DNA from: Nakazawaea peltata
Taxonomy: Eukaryota; Ascomycota; Pichiomycetes; Alaninales; Pachysolenaceae
Length of the DNA: 64,000 bases
Direction: 5' to 3'
Assembly: GCA_001599355.1 (NCBI GenBank)
Contig: BCGQ01000008.1
Location: forward strand, 1-64,000
This document shows positions 21,342 through 30,990 of the stretch, piece by piece. How positions within the stretch are numbered: position 1 is the first letter of the stretch; each line of letters begins with the position of its first letter. Under the pieces are notes generated by a model. The model saw only the letters and a program-made list of their open reading frames with translations. It made no database searches and had not been told where the DNA came from. Made by a program: the position numbers and the translations under genes.

Positions 21342-22064
21342 ATGTCGTCTTCATCATATTATGTACCAGAGACTCCACCAAAGTCGGTTCAAAAGAAGAA
21401 TAGAAGAAGTTTAGGGGCATATGCGACACCGAAAACCCCTTTCCGTCATGATATGGAACATCATAAACAGTCATTAAAGACTCCTTCATCCACAAAACCA
21501 TTCACTGTTTACCAAACACCAATCACTCCTAAATCTGCGTCATCTAATAGTCTGAAAAAGAGAGTTGATGTGATAACACCTCCAAGCTCCACACACCACA
21601 GTGATACAGGGCCTCATTTTAGTGGTAGATTGTTGTTTCCTGCCAACCCTGGAAGAGTTGGGTCAGGCCGTTCTCATCGTAGTTTGAAAGCTCCTTCCTT
21701 GACTACATTGTTGAAGTTAGCTGCAGAATCCAGTTCAAGTGAGCTGGAAATGGAAGAAGACGATGAGAGTATCGCTAGTTCAGATGTACCTCAAACACCT
21801 AAAACCCAATATATCAAGACTCCGTCAAGCCCTCCCCTCAAATTAGGAATGAAGGCTGATGACTTTGAAGAGGATCAACTTATTTCTTCACAACTGAAAC
21901 CACAGAAGAAGAAGAACCCATTTTTCACCGATCTCAATCCTGATACCGAATTGAAAAAAGAATTACTCTATGTTGACAAGTTTGGGAATAAGAAGATTGA
22001 GAAACTAACAGACGATGAAGCTAGACTTCTTCAAAAGACTAAGAGAAAGTTGACTTTCAATTGA
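21342..22064 (+). CDS. SIC1: Sic1-like cyclin-dependent kinase inhibitor
   Basis: 240 residues, mostly disordered, with about ten minimal CDK sites (ETPPK, TPKTPFR, KTPSS, QTPITPKS, ITPPS, QTPKT, SSPP) clustered in the first and middle parts, as in the Sic1 phosphodegron. The C-terminus is what links it to Sic1: KNPFFTD, then LLYVDKFGNKKIEKLTDDEA and a basic tail KRKLTF, matching the S. cerevisiae order KNPF, ITYVNKKGEVVEKRRLTDEE and its basic end. GRLLFP resembles NRILFP in Sic1. The expected role is to hold B-type-cyclin CDK off in G1 until multisite phosphorylation triggers SCF-Cdc4 destruction. It converges with RGD2, with 39 bp between stop codons. Confidence 0.72.
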   Translation: MSSSSYYVPETPPKSVQKKNRRSLGAYATPKTPFRHDMEHHKQSLKTPSSTKPFTVYQTPITPKSASSNSLKKRVDVITPPSSTHHSDTGPHFSGRLLFPANPGRVGSGRSHRSLKAPSLTTLLKLAAESSSSELEMEEDDESIASSDVPQTPKTQYIKTPSSPPLKLGMKADDFEEDQLISSQLKPQKKKNPFFTDLNPDTELKKELLYVDKFGNKKIEKLTDDEARLLQKTKRKLTFN

Positions 22065-22103
22065 TGTGAAGGTTAATTTATGTGCTATTTATGAATATAT
22101 ATA

Positions 22104-24260
22104 TTAAGGTTCGTTACTTGTAGGCGTCGCGATAGGAGTAGTCAATGGAGTCTCGTCCAGAGCAGTATATGAATTATTAGGAGATTTCGCATCATCACTA
22201 CCAATTTGGGACACAGACGATGACGACGATTTCTTCTGAGGAGCTTTAGGCAACTTTTTCATAGAGGGGTCAGTGCTCCTCTTTTTAGGTTTCAATTCAT
22301 TAAAGATCTCGGTCTTATAATCCAATAAATCTTTGAACAATTTAGTTGCAAATACATTCTTAATATTAGAATGAGTGTTTCGTAAGATAATAGTCGAGAA
22401 TTCGTTGGATAAATTCTTGACAAAAGTGTTAATCATGTCCGATCTATCTTCTTTCTCATTTGCATCTACAGTCAGGATCATTCTGGTGAAATGAGTCAAA
22501 ATTGAATCCAAAGTAGCGACATTCAGCGTTGGAAGTCCTCCTAAGAAACTAGTTAACCCCTTAGCTCTCTTTTTAGCATCCTCACCAGTACCTTGATATT
22601 GCAGATAAAGTGATTTTATCATATCATAATATTCCAGTGGTACCAAAGAGTCAGGTAATTCAAGTAAATAAAGTTTTAACACAGATGCAATCACATTTGG
22701 AGCCTTATATTGATCATAAATTTTTTGCATGGCCTTAATTGTGTATTCTTTGTTCTCTAACGAAAGTTGATTCAATTTAGCTCTTACTTCATGAGTGACC
22801 TGGAGTTTAACTGGCAGAATCCAACAATTCAATCTCGTCTCATCATTTTCTAAAATAGGATATAAAGAATCCATATGCATCAATATAGAACTAACTACTA
22901 ATGGGACCAGCTTTTTATCAAATCTACAACGGATACTTAAATCAACCCCAAAAGTTTGCTTGAGAGTTGATTGGTAAAAGTTATCATAGAGAGGCACTTT
23001 TGGCTGATAGTAACCAGTTCTATAATTGTCCAACATGAATAATAAGTCTTTCTTTGGTTGGATACTTTCTTCATACACTACAAGTTTATCTATGGTCGAT
23101 TTTGTACCTGATACACTACCGGAAATGACGCTAATAAAGTCCATAGTAGCTTTCTTCAACAGGTTCAAACGATCTAATTCACATTTCTCTAAGAATGAAT
23201 AGTGATCAATAATAGCCTCTTCAAACGAACAACGAAATTCGTCCCATAATAAGACACTATTTAAAAATTCATGATCCAATTCTTCCACTTCATGAATCAA
23301 TTTCCTCACATTGGATTTATCACTAATATCTATTTTAGTAACATTGCTCATAATATCGTCAAAATATGCAGTTAAGTTGGATTTTTTATCCATTTCGGGC
23401 ACCCCGGCAAACCGGAAACTATAAGGTCTCCATTGATAATGCAATTGAGAGCTATTAACGAAATTTTTACCAACAGACCCCACTAATCTTAAGAAATCAT
23501 TTTGAACCAAATCTTGACCCATTTTTTCCACCGAGGCAATGTCTTGAATATCCAAATTGTTACTAATCCAATTAACGATTTGAGATCCTGTTGAACAATT
23601 GGAGTATGTTCCTAATAATGTGACCTTGAAAGACAGTCTAGGGATCTCGAGTAACATTTTTCTAATGATATCACGTAAATGAGCTTCCTCGTATTCTCTG
23701 TTAGCCAAAACGACCTTCGGCAGATTCTCTGGTGCACCTCCTGCCTGATCAAGAAACTCTTTAAACTCGTTCTCATCGTTAAAATTGGATTTTAACTCTT
23801 GTAATACACGACATTTATTGTAGTACTTTTTCTGTTGCTTTTCACTGTTCAGCTTCAAATTATTATACTCCTTCAACTTTGATTTGAGTACTTTTTCACT
23901 ATATTGAACTCTTTGTTTGTGTTCTTGGGACCATTTACCAAATGGATCGAGCACCATCTCCTTGATATTGTGCAGGACCTCAAGATGCTTGTCACCTTGT
24001 TTACCCAACTCTGAAGCGAGACCAAGGAAACTGGACTTCAATGAGACACCTTCATCACGAGCAAATCCTAATATATTTGGTTCATGTTGCCCAGTGATCG
24101 CAGATAACTTGCGACCATACACCAATTCACACTCCATTTTACTATGAAATAATCCGATGAACTCATCGTCTTCTATACATCCTTGGTATAACTTACTGAA
24201 GAGAAGATCTATTCCAGTAGAATAGTCTGGTGTCCAAAAGCTATCTGCAAAGGACGGCAT
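22104..24260 (-). CDS. RGD2: F-BAR/DEP/RhoGAP protein, Rgd2-like
   Basis: 718 residues (S. cerevisiae Rgd2 is 714). The N-terminal FCH/F-BAR region starts FADSFWTPDYSTGIDLLFSKL; a DEP domain is inserted at about 195-285 (TGSQIVNWI, the usual DEP core); the rest of the F-BAR helices follow; a RhoGAP domain runs from about 435 to 636. The family is a Rho5/Cdc42 GAP acting at the membrane in cell-wall integrity. The position normally occupied by the arginine-finger motif GxFRxSG reads CWI-A-PVKLQV here (CTG as Ala), with no arginine in the usual place. A disordered Ser/Lys/Pro-rich tail ends the protein. Confidence 0.88.
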   Translation of the reverse strand: MPSFADSFWTPDYSTGIDLLFSKLYQGCIEDDEFIGLFHSKMECELVYGRKLSAITGQHEPNILGFARDEGVSLKSSFLGLASELGKQGDKHLEVLHNIKEMVLDPFGKWSQEHKQRVQYSEKVLKSKLKEYNNLKLNSEKQQKKYYNKCRVLQELKSNFNDENEFKEFLDQAGGAPENLPKVVLANREYEEAHLRDIIRKMLLEIPRLSFKVTLLGTYSNCSTGSQIVNWISNNLDIQDIASVEKMGQDLVQNDFLRLVGSVGKNFVNSSQLHYQWRPYSFRFAGVPEMDKKSNLTAYFDDIMSNVTKIDISDKSNVRKLIHEVEELDHEFLNSVLLWDEFRCSFEEAIIDHYSFLEKCELDRLNLLKKATMDFISVISGSVSGTKSTIDKLVVYEESIQPKKDLLFMLDNYRTGYYQPKVPLYDNFYQSTLKQTFGVDLSIRCRFDKKLVPLVVSSILMHMDSLYPILENDETRLNCWILPVKLQVTHEVRAKLNQLSLENKEYTIKAMQKIYDQYKAPNVIASVLKLYLLELPDSLVPLEYYDMIKSLYLQYQGTGEDAKKRAKGLTSFLGGLPTLNVATLDSILTHFTRMILTVDANEKEDRSDMINTFVKNLSNEFSTIILRNTHSNIKNVFATKLFKDLLDYKTEIFNELKPKKRSTDPSMKKLPKAPQKKSSSSSVSQIGSDDAKSPNNSYTALDETPLTTPIATPTSNEP

Positions 24261-24601
24261 TTTGCATCCGAATGTCTGAAGGTGGACTAGTTACTTCTAC
24301 AAGGGCTAACCCTTTCTTTAAATACACCAAATGACCGTTTCGTCTTTTTTCAGGCACCCGCGCATACATAAAAAAAGGACCGCGTATTAAACTGAGTGCG
24401 CGTTCTAGACCTTAGAGAGATAATATTTCTTTAAAAGGAAGGTTAGGGGCTGAGAGATTAAGATCCTAGTCAAACTGAAGACAAGGATTTTCGTAAGTTG
24501 CATAGATCATTGATATTATATACACGACAGTTGGTGTATCCCCAATCCCTCAATTATGTCCCAATTATCTACATCCTACACGTCATAAATACATTCATCG
24601 T
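24261..24601. other. RGD2 promoter and oxygenase 3' flank
   Basis: About 340 bp. The short open frame at 24498-24785 overlaps the coding strand of the oxygenase and is discounted. No motif recognised. Confidence 0.4.
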
Positions 24602-25738
24602 TTATTTGGACAGCTCCAGAGCCAGTTCCAGCAGCTCTTCAGCAGCTTTCTTCAGTTTCAGAGCAGTAACTCTGGCAATGTGCCAATCGACACATTCTGC
24701 TACTGATTGCAACTCATACAAAGGCTTTTCACCTTCTTTAATACAAGTTGGGACAGGGTTCATCATGGTACTTCTTGAAGGGTAGAGGAAAATTGGAATA
24801 GAATATCTTTCGTCCTTTGAAACATTGACAACTCTGTGTACTGTTCCTTGCAATTTACCGTTGGTGAATCTAGTCAAGATATCACCGGTGTTGACGACAA
24901 AAGTCTCATCGATAGGAGTAGCTTTGACCCATTGACCTCTTTTGTTCAAGACTTGTAATCCACCGATACTGTCTTGCAATAAGAAGGTCAAGAAGGAAAA
25001 GTCAATATGAGCTCCAATACCATTTTGCTCCTCAGCATCTCCTTGTTGAGGAGGATAGTGGATCAATCTACCACCACACATAGGGTACTTCAACATCTCT
25101 TCGAAGTAGTCCTCTGGCAAATCGAGTCCCAAAGCCATGATGGAACAAAGCTTTCTGGCAAAGGTCAAGACAGCTCCATGGTACTTGAAAATGTTTTCCT
25201 TCAAAGCTGGATCGTCTTTTGGGAATTTGTTCTTGTAAGTGTAGTCTCCTTCAAGAGGTGGTTGAGGTACCGGATCGTACAGTCTCTCTTCACTGAAATT
25301 CAACAGCTCATAACAGTCGCCGAATTTTCTCTTGTGTATGTTATATTGACCAATTGGATGGTATCCCTCGTAGTTTCTGTCTCCATTTTCATCAACACCA
25401 TCTCTGAAAATCTCCATCTTCTTCTCCAAAGGTTGTCCAAAGAATCTCTTGGCCTCGCTGAAGATCATATCAGTCAACTCCTTGGCAACACCATGGTTCT
25501 TGAAATACATAAACCCAACTTTCTCAGCAGCCTCGACAATCTCCTTTCCGACCTTCTTTCTGATTTCCAAATCTTCACTGTACATACCACTGACATCGAT
25601 CACCGGAATCTTGTCAAAATCTTCCTCGATAACATCGTCAGCAGAGGTGGTTTCCACTTCCTTAACAGTTCCGTTAGCCAAACGAACAATATGTCTATAA
25701 GTCTTCTCTTTCAGAGGTTCAGTTACAACAGTAGCCAT
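24602..25738 (-). CDS. 2-oxoglutarate/Fe(II)-dependent oxygenase, isopenicillin-N-synthase-like
   Basis: 378 residues. A DIOX_N region begins near residue 43 (KIPVIDVSGMY) with GFMYFKNHGV, and the catalytic jelly-roll follows. The iron triad is H244 and D246 (in GIGAHIDFSFLTFLLQD) and H301 (GTVHRVVN); R311 and S313 (RYS) would bind 2-oxoglutarate. All ligands are present, so the enzyme should be active. Such proteins in yeasts hydroxylate or oxidise small molecules, but the substrate is not readable from sequence. It has no signal peptide or membrane span and a helical, Glu/Leu/Lys-rich C-terminus. Confidence 0.85.
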   Translation of the reverse strand: MATVVTEPLKEKTYRHIVRLANGTVKEVETTSADDVIEEDFDKIPVIDVSGMYSEDLEIRKKVGKEIVEAAEKVGFMYFKNHGVAKELTDMIFSEAKRFFGQPLEKKMEIFRDGVDENGDRNYEGYHPIGQYNIHKRKFGDCYELLNFSEERLYDPVPQPPLEGDYTYKNKFPKDDPALKENIFKYHGAVLTFARKLCSIMALGLDLPEDYFEEMLKYPMCGGRLIHYPPQQGDAEEQNGIGAHIDFSFLTFLLQDSIGGLQVLNKRGQWVKATPIDETFVVNTGDILTRFTNGKLQGTVHRVVNVSKDERYSIPIFLYPSRSTMMNPVPTCIKEGEKPLYELQSVAECVDWHIARVTALKLKKAAEELLELALELSK

Positions 25739-26249
25739 CTTTTACTTGTTAATCTTTGACATCTCGGTTAAAATCCCGCGACAACCGATCTCCCTTATAT
25801 ATTATTTCCCCCAAACCTCATCCCTCCACGGTATGCATGAAAAAAAAATCGTTATCGGCCAAATCTGGGAGCGCGCAAACCGCCGGTTTCCTTATCTGCA
25901 TAATTTAGGAGGGAGACAAGGGGATGTAGGGGGGAGGGTAGAAGAGATGCGATGGGGAGGTAGGCAGGATCAAGGGTCTGGGGATTAATGTTGACGGGGA
26001 AGAAGAATGGGAATGGCCAGTTGCCCGAAAGGCATTATCACCGTCGATTATCTTCGAGACCAACCAGTTGAAGTTGGCTCGATCAACTCAGCATAATACG
26101 AAAATAGATAATGATACTAGTGAAAATTTTGGGTAAGCAATCCCAAAAAGGAAACAAGCCAAATGTAGGAGAAAACTACAAGCACACAAAACTACTAAGC
26201 GAAACAGAGCACAGTAAATATTTCATTACTAAGAGATAGTTCTTGCAAG
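25739..26249. promoter_or_regulatory. Divergent promoter between the oxygenase and the Rdx gene
   Basis: 511 bp. A TATA-like TATATTATTTC lies at 25796-25806, near the oxygenase start. GC-rich GCGCGCAAACCGCCGG at 25870-25885 and a G-rich stretch (25908-25985) follow. No regulator can be assigned. Confidence 0.4.
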
Positions 26250-26690
26250 ATGTCGTCGGTGATAAACTTCCCTCAAATAAAAATCTCATACTGTGTCAAA
26301 TGCAAATGGTCATTGCGTGCTGTGTGGTATCAGCAAGAGATTTTACAAACTTATACCAATAACCCGAAGTTTCCAGAGTATCATATTCCAGAGATCAGTT
26401 TGATTCCTTCTTTGGTGCCAGGAACATTTAAAGTGGAAATATATACAGATTTGGACACGCTTTTAGGGAAAAAGAACCCAATATTAATTTGGGAAAGGAA
26501 AAGGGATGGCGGATTCCCAGATAGCAAAATTTTGAAACAACGTATTAGAGACTCTTTATTCCCTGGGCTGCTGTTAGGGCATGTCGATGGTCATAAGAAG
26601 GATAAAGATGGAGAGGACACTGGGGTGTTAGTTACTGAATGTAAAGCTTGTGAGGTACTTGAAGAACAAGAAACTGAAAGAAGTACGTGA
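26250..26690 (+). CDS. Rdx-family (selenoprotein W-like) CxxC protein
   Basis: 146 residues. IKISYCVKCKWSLRAVWYQQ (residues 10-29) is the Rdx signature, with the redox pair C15-x2-C18 in place of the Cys/Sec pair of selenoprotein W, followed by the conserved hydrophobic helix. GTFKVEIY and ILIWERKRDGGFPD form the next strands of the thioredoxin-like fold, ending in KILKQRIRD. The C-terminal 40 residues are charged and contain a further CKAC. Fungal members are small soluble proteins of unproven redox function; none is known in S. cerevisiae. It lies 230 bp before TUB1 on the same strand. Confidence 0.82.
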   Translation: MSSVINFPQIKISYCVKCKWSLRAVWYQQEILQTYTNNPKFPEYHIPEISLIPSLVPGTFKVEIYTDLDTLLGKKNPILIWERKRDGGFPDSKILKQRIRDSLFPGLLLGHVDGHKKDKDGEDTGVLVTECKACEVLEEQETERST

Positions 26691-26920
26691 CCTCAATGAA
26701 ATAGCCCATCAAATGCACATCCAACCCTCATCCACTGTTCATCCACCATCCATCCACGCCCATCTCATCTAGCATCAATATAGTCGTGCACTCCGGCACA
26801 ATTCCCATTTTTGTACAATTGTAAACATTCGCCTTGCCTCTTTTTCCTCTCTATTTCTCCCTCTCTTACAAATAAACAAGATAACGCGTAACAAAGGCTA
26901 GAGGAATAGTAAGCGCTGAT

Positions 26921-28317
26921 ATGAGAGAAGTTATTTCTGTTAATGTCGGACAGGCAGGATGTCAGATCGGTAACTCCGAATGGGAGTTGTACTGTTTAGA
27001 GCATGGAATCACCCCAGAAGGGTATTTGAAGGAAGGGTTGACCGCGCCTATTGGCGGTGAGGGCTTCGGCACTTTCTTTAGCGAGACAGGTGAGTAGACA
27101 ATACATAGACGCGCTTCGAAGGCAACGATACTAACTTTACGTGTATAGGTTCGGGAAAGTATGTTCCAAGATCATTGTACCTTGATCTTGAGCCAAATGT
27201 AGTTGACGAAGTCAGATCGGGTCTGTACAAGGATTTGTTTCACCCTGAGACCTTTGTCACTGGGAAAGAAGATGCTGCCAACAATTATGCCAGAGGGCAT
27301 TACACTGTTGGAAAGGAGTTGATTGAACCTGCTTTGGATGCTATCAGAAAATTGGCTGATAATTGTAATTCTTGTCAAGGTTTGATCTTCACTCATTCTT
27401 TGGGTGGTGGTACCGGATCTGGTTTTGGTGCTTTGATGTTAGAAGAGTTGGGAATTGATTTTGGAAAGAAACTGAAATTGGAATTTGCCGTTTATCCTGG
27501 TCCAAAGTTATCCACTTCCGTTGTTGAGCCTTATAATGCTGTGTTGAGTACTCATACAACTATTGACCATTCTGATTGTACCTTTATGGTTGATAATGAG
27601 GCCATTTATGGTATGTGCCGCCGTATGGATATTGCCAGACCTTCATTCGGAAACTTAAACAGAATGGTAGCACAGGTTGTTTCTTCTGTTACTGCCTCAT
27701 TGAGATTTGGAGGCTCCTTAAATGTCGATTTGAATGAATTCCAAACCAATTTGGTTCCATACCCTAGAATTCATTACCCATTGGTGTCTTATGCTCCTGT
27801 CTTATCAAAGGCTAGATCTTACCATGAATCCTCGAATGTTATGGAAATTACCAATGCTTGTTTGGAACCGGCTAACCAGTTGGTAGGATGCGATGCCGGT
27901 AGGGGAAAATATATGGCTTCCTGTTTGTTGTACCGTGGAGACGTGGTTACCAGAGATGTTCAACTGGCTGTAGCTCATATTAAGGCCAAGAAATCGGTTC
28001 AAATGGTTGACTGGTGTCCTACCGGATTCAAAATTGGAATCTGTTCTCAACTGCCGACTCAAATTCCAGATAGTGAGATGGCAGTCACTAATAGATCGTT
28101 GACTATGCTTAGTAACACCACTGCCATCGCTGATGCTTGGTCAAACTTGACCCTGAAGTTCGATTTGATGTACAAGAAGAGAGCATTTGTTCACTGGTAT
28201 GTCGGAGAAGGAATGGAAGAAGGAGAGTTTACCGAAGCAAGAGAAGATTTAGCTGCCTTGGAACAAGATTACATCGAAGTTGGTACCGATTCCATCGACG
28301 ACCAAGCCGAGTACTAA
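26921..28317 (+). CDS. TUB1: Alpha-tubulin, two exons
   Basis: Spliced length 445 residues. Exon 1 is 26921-27089 ([20 protein letters not shown]), the intron is 27090-27148 (59 bp, donor GTGAGT, branch TACTAAC at 27129-27135, acceptor ATAG), exon 2 is 27149-28317. The GTPase loop GGGTGSGFG, helix-8 region, [20 protein letters not shown] and a C-terminal Tyr (QAEY) are present. It deviates from most alpha-tubulins at places: NSEWELYC instead of ACWELYC in the first exon, and GKK-CTG-KLEF where others have Ser (27472-27474), so Ala by this organism's code. An early intron in alpha-tubulin is common in yeasts. It converges with the LCCL gene, 69 bp apart. Confidence 0.97.
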
Positions 28318-28386
28318 AAAGAGATAATATACTTCAGTTCTACACCTTTTTTCATATAATGTTCAATTATTTATAGTATTTCTATT

Positions 28387-30495
28387 CTATGTAATACCTG
28401 GTTTTGGTTTCGTAAATTCCCCAGACGGCCATTTCAAGATAGCAGCTTGGGTAAAATCACTGTGTTTCTTTGTGGTAATCGATGCTCTTGCTAATCGGAG
28501 GTAGATCGAGATCTCTTTCGAAGTTTTGAGACTTTCCTCGACCATATTTGCTAAGTCCTGGTCATCCAGAAGAAGATTATCCATATTGATTTCAGTTTGG
28601 TCACCTAAATATCTCTCTACATCGTTAACGAGCAATGAGTAACCGCTGAGTTGATCACTAGGATGAACGATTTCTCCATCAACTACGTTCTGAGGTCCAC
28701 TGTCATCTTCAACTTTCCAACTAAGAGTATTTGTAGAAGTGTTGAAGCCGATAAAAGAAGGTGGTTTGACCAGACCGCTAGGATCAGATCTACGTAACGC
28801 TCTAGTAGTTTCGGCTATACTTGCCAACCCCCATCTGGAAGCTCCACTCAAGAATAATCCGAATAATATTCCTTGGAAGAGCATTGCCGTGAATCCCCTG
28901 GTACCTGTCCCTGGAATTAATAAAATGGCCAATATGTAATGATGAATACGGAGAGTTAATCCTCTGAATTGCAGAACGGTAACTAAAGACATCACGAATG
29001 CAAGATATATGTATAAATATATGCGAAATTTACCAGTTTGCCAAATTTTATAAGCCTGAATGACAGCACAAGTTGCTATGAGCCCTACAATTGACAAAAT
29101 CAGCACCAAAGCACCAGGCTGTTGGGCTATATCGTCAAAATCTAAGCGATCCACGGGCAAACGGTCAAAAGTGACATTATTTAATACGCCTACCCAGAAC
29201 AACGGGTACCAAAGTAAAGTTCTCAGAAGCTGAGTATCATCGTTCCCCAAAGTATTTTTCAGAGCAAAATGCCATAAAGTGTAGAGGATAAATATCGAAG
29301 GTAAGAATCTCTCGAGTCCCAAAGAAACTAAACTTGGTAAACTTTCAGAATCTAAGACGTTTATGATGATTGGAGGATCGATGGCCAAGCAAATGGTCCA
29401 GAACCCACAAGTACAAATGATCCAGAACAGGACAAATCCTGAAAACAAGTACATGACCGGGAATCCAAATGCAATATTGAGGAAACTAACAACGATTCTT
29501 GGGTCGTAACAGTTAGCAGAATGTTCCAACTCTACAAAAACATACGACGAAGGGAAAAACGAATCAAACTCGACAGAATCACTGACACCATAGAACCCTT
29601 CAGTCGACTCGAATTTTTGTTGAACTCCCACATATTTAACCTTAGCACATCCTCCTAAGAAAGGTGATAAAATTCCAGCATGAGTAGCTGCTCCACAAGG
29701 AAACGAATCCGATCTATAAGGATGAGTTAACACAGTTTCATCGTTATCCTTGGTCTTTTTATCTAATTTTCCTCCCCCTACAAAATATCCTCTATACTTG
29801 ATATTCTGATCTCCAATAGGTATTGTCGAATAAGTCCAGCTTCCCCGATCACATAACAGTGGACATCTGAATACCACTTCTCTATCTTCGAAGGGCTCAC
29901 AATTTTCTGCGTCCAACCCACATGCTGCATTCTTACCTTTCCAAAAAGAGGGCTCGCTATTACAAGAAAGACTCACCAGATCATATTGTTTGTTATCTGC
30001 TCCTTTGTAGACAGGGGGCATAGTCAAAGAAGGCGTGAGGATAGCATAAACTAACCAAAGCCACAAAATCACATAAGCTGAACTGATAGCATACCATATC
30101 TTCTTCGGGATAGAGGATCTTAATCTACGAGGAAAATCCTCAAATCGACCTAAAAGCCCGCTATTGAAACGAGCAGGTTCATCTTTAGGCTCTGCAGGTC
30201 CATTTAAAATACGATCCTTAATCCGTATCACCTTCTCACGACCCGATAAGTACTCCCATGGAGTTTCCAAGACCGGGAGTTCACTTCCGAGTGATAACGA
30301 GAAGTCAGAATCCGATCTTTTGAGCCCATTACCCCCTGTGCTCTGCTCTCTCGTTCCGTCTCTTCCGCTACTTCCGGAGCTAGATCCGGCACTATTTCTA
30401 GGCTCAAGTAACTGCATTTCCAACGAATCCTCTCTACCCTGATCAAATATCACATCCCGAGAGTACGGATTGTCCGAGCGTCTTATTTTACTCAT
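28387..30495 (-). CDS. LCCL-domain multi-span membrane protein
   Basis: 702 residues. A disordered Ser/Gly-rich N-terminus (to about 75) precedes a first membrane span at about 133-155. A cysteine-rich lumenal or extracellular segment follows, with an LCCL domain at about 205-300: VFRCPLLCDRGSWTYS, YRSDSFPCGAATHAGILSP and GGCAKVKYVG match the domain's Cys and YxxDSxxCxAAxHAG pattern. From about 333 several further spans follow (LFSGFVLFWIICTCGFWTIC onward). The C-terminus is cytosolic-looking. Fungal LCCL membrane proteins are widespread but have no firm function. Ten AGGGG words in its upstream region could make it stress-responsive. Confidence 0.8.
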   Translation of the reverse strand: MSKIRRSDNPYSRDVIFDQGREDSLEMQLLEPRNSAGSSSGSSGRDGTREQSTGGNGLKRSDSDFSLSLGSELPVLETPWEYLSGREKVIRIKDRILNGPAEPKDEPARFNSGLLGRFEDFPRRLRSSIPKKIWYAISSAYVILWLWLVYAILTPSLTMPPVYKGADNKQYDLVSLSCNSEPSFWKGKNAACGLDAENCEPFEDREVVFRCPLLCDRGSWTYSTIPIGDQNIKYRGYFVGGGKLDKKTKDNDETVLTHPYRSDSFPCGAATHAGILSPFLGGCAKVKYVGVQQKFESTEGFYGVSDSVEFDSFFPSSYVFVELEHSANCYDPRIVVSFLNIAFGFPVMYLFSGFVLFWIICTCGFWTICLAIDPPIIINVLDSESLPSLVSLGLERFLPSIFILYTLWHFALKNTLGNDDTQLLRTLLWYPLFWVGVLNNVTFDRLPVDRLDFDDIAQQPGALVLILSIVGLIATCAVIQAYKIWQTGKFRIYLYIYLAFVMSLVTVLQFRGLTLRIHHYILAILLIPGTGTRGFTAMLFQGILFGLFLSGASRWGLASIAETTRALRRSDPSGLVKPPSFIGFNTSTNTLSWKVEDDSGPQNVVDGEIVHPSDQLSGYSLLVNDVERYLGDQTEINMDNLLLDDQDLANMVEESLKTSKEISIYLRLARASITTKKHSDFTQAAILKWPSGEFTKPKPGIT

Positions 30496-30990
30496 CGTGC
30501 TCTTGCATATACTCTAACTGCACTCTCCTTCAACGCTCAACAGATCCCTATTTGAAGCTCACAAGACCGAAAAATTTAAACTTTTTTTATAGTTCTGCTA
30601 AAGCCGAGACAGCTTACATTTTTTTCTGGGGATGGGGGCGAAGGGGGTCGTGTATAAGCGAAAAATGAAAACCAATAAATGACGTAAGAACACGAAAAGG
30701 GGTACCACCGCAAAAGGGGTGATGCATTAAAGGGGCGACCCCCCAAAATGGGTGGTACGCTAGGGGGGCTGCGCGTTAAGGGGGAGGAACTAAATGGACG
30801 TGTTAAGGTGAAATTGAGGGATTTAAATAAGGTTCAAATGAGGGGAATAACTGAGGGGAACACAACGGAGATGACCCTATGAGAAAGGGGTAACCTACCA
30901 GAAAGGGGTGATTATATGACCAATTGATCATCCTTTCCTACTAACATTTCCATAACTCATCTCATTTTATCTATTTAACTATTTACAAGT
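30496..30990. promoter_or_regulatory. AGGGG-rich region upstream of the LCCL gene
   Basis: Ten AGGGG words, all on the plus strand, begin at 30642, 30698, 30715, 30731, 30762, 30779, 30841, 30854, 30886 and 30904. Several sit in a longer shared word AAAGGGGT. They read as CCCCT toward the LCCL gene, at about 150 to 410 bp from its ATG, and lie just past the RNR1 stop. They could be stress elements (Msn2/4 type) or the remains of a short G-rich tandem repeat. Confidence 0.55.

Noticed and set aside
27472-27474. CTG read as Ser (CUG-Ser clade), suggested by GKK-CTG-KLEF in alpha-tubulin
   Set aside because: This single site fits Ser, but the DUS1, ENT3, ELO and RNR1 sites fit Ala exactly. Ala is also a mild substitution for Ser in tubulin.
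30938-30990. TACTAAC-type branch site after RNR1 as part of a plus-strand intron
   Set aside because: No donor within a plausible distance and no coding exon on that strand.
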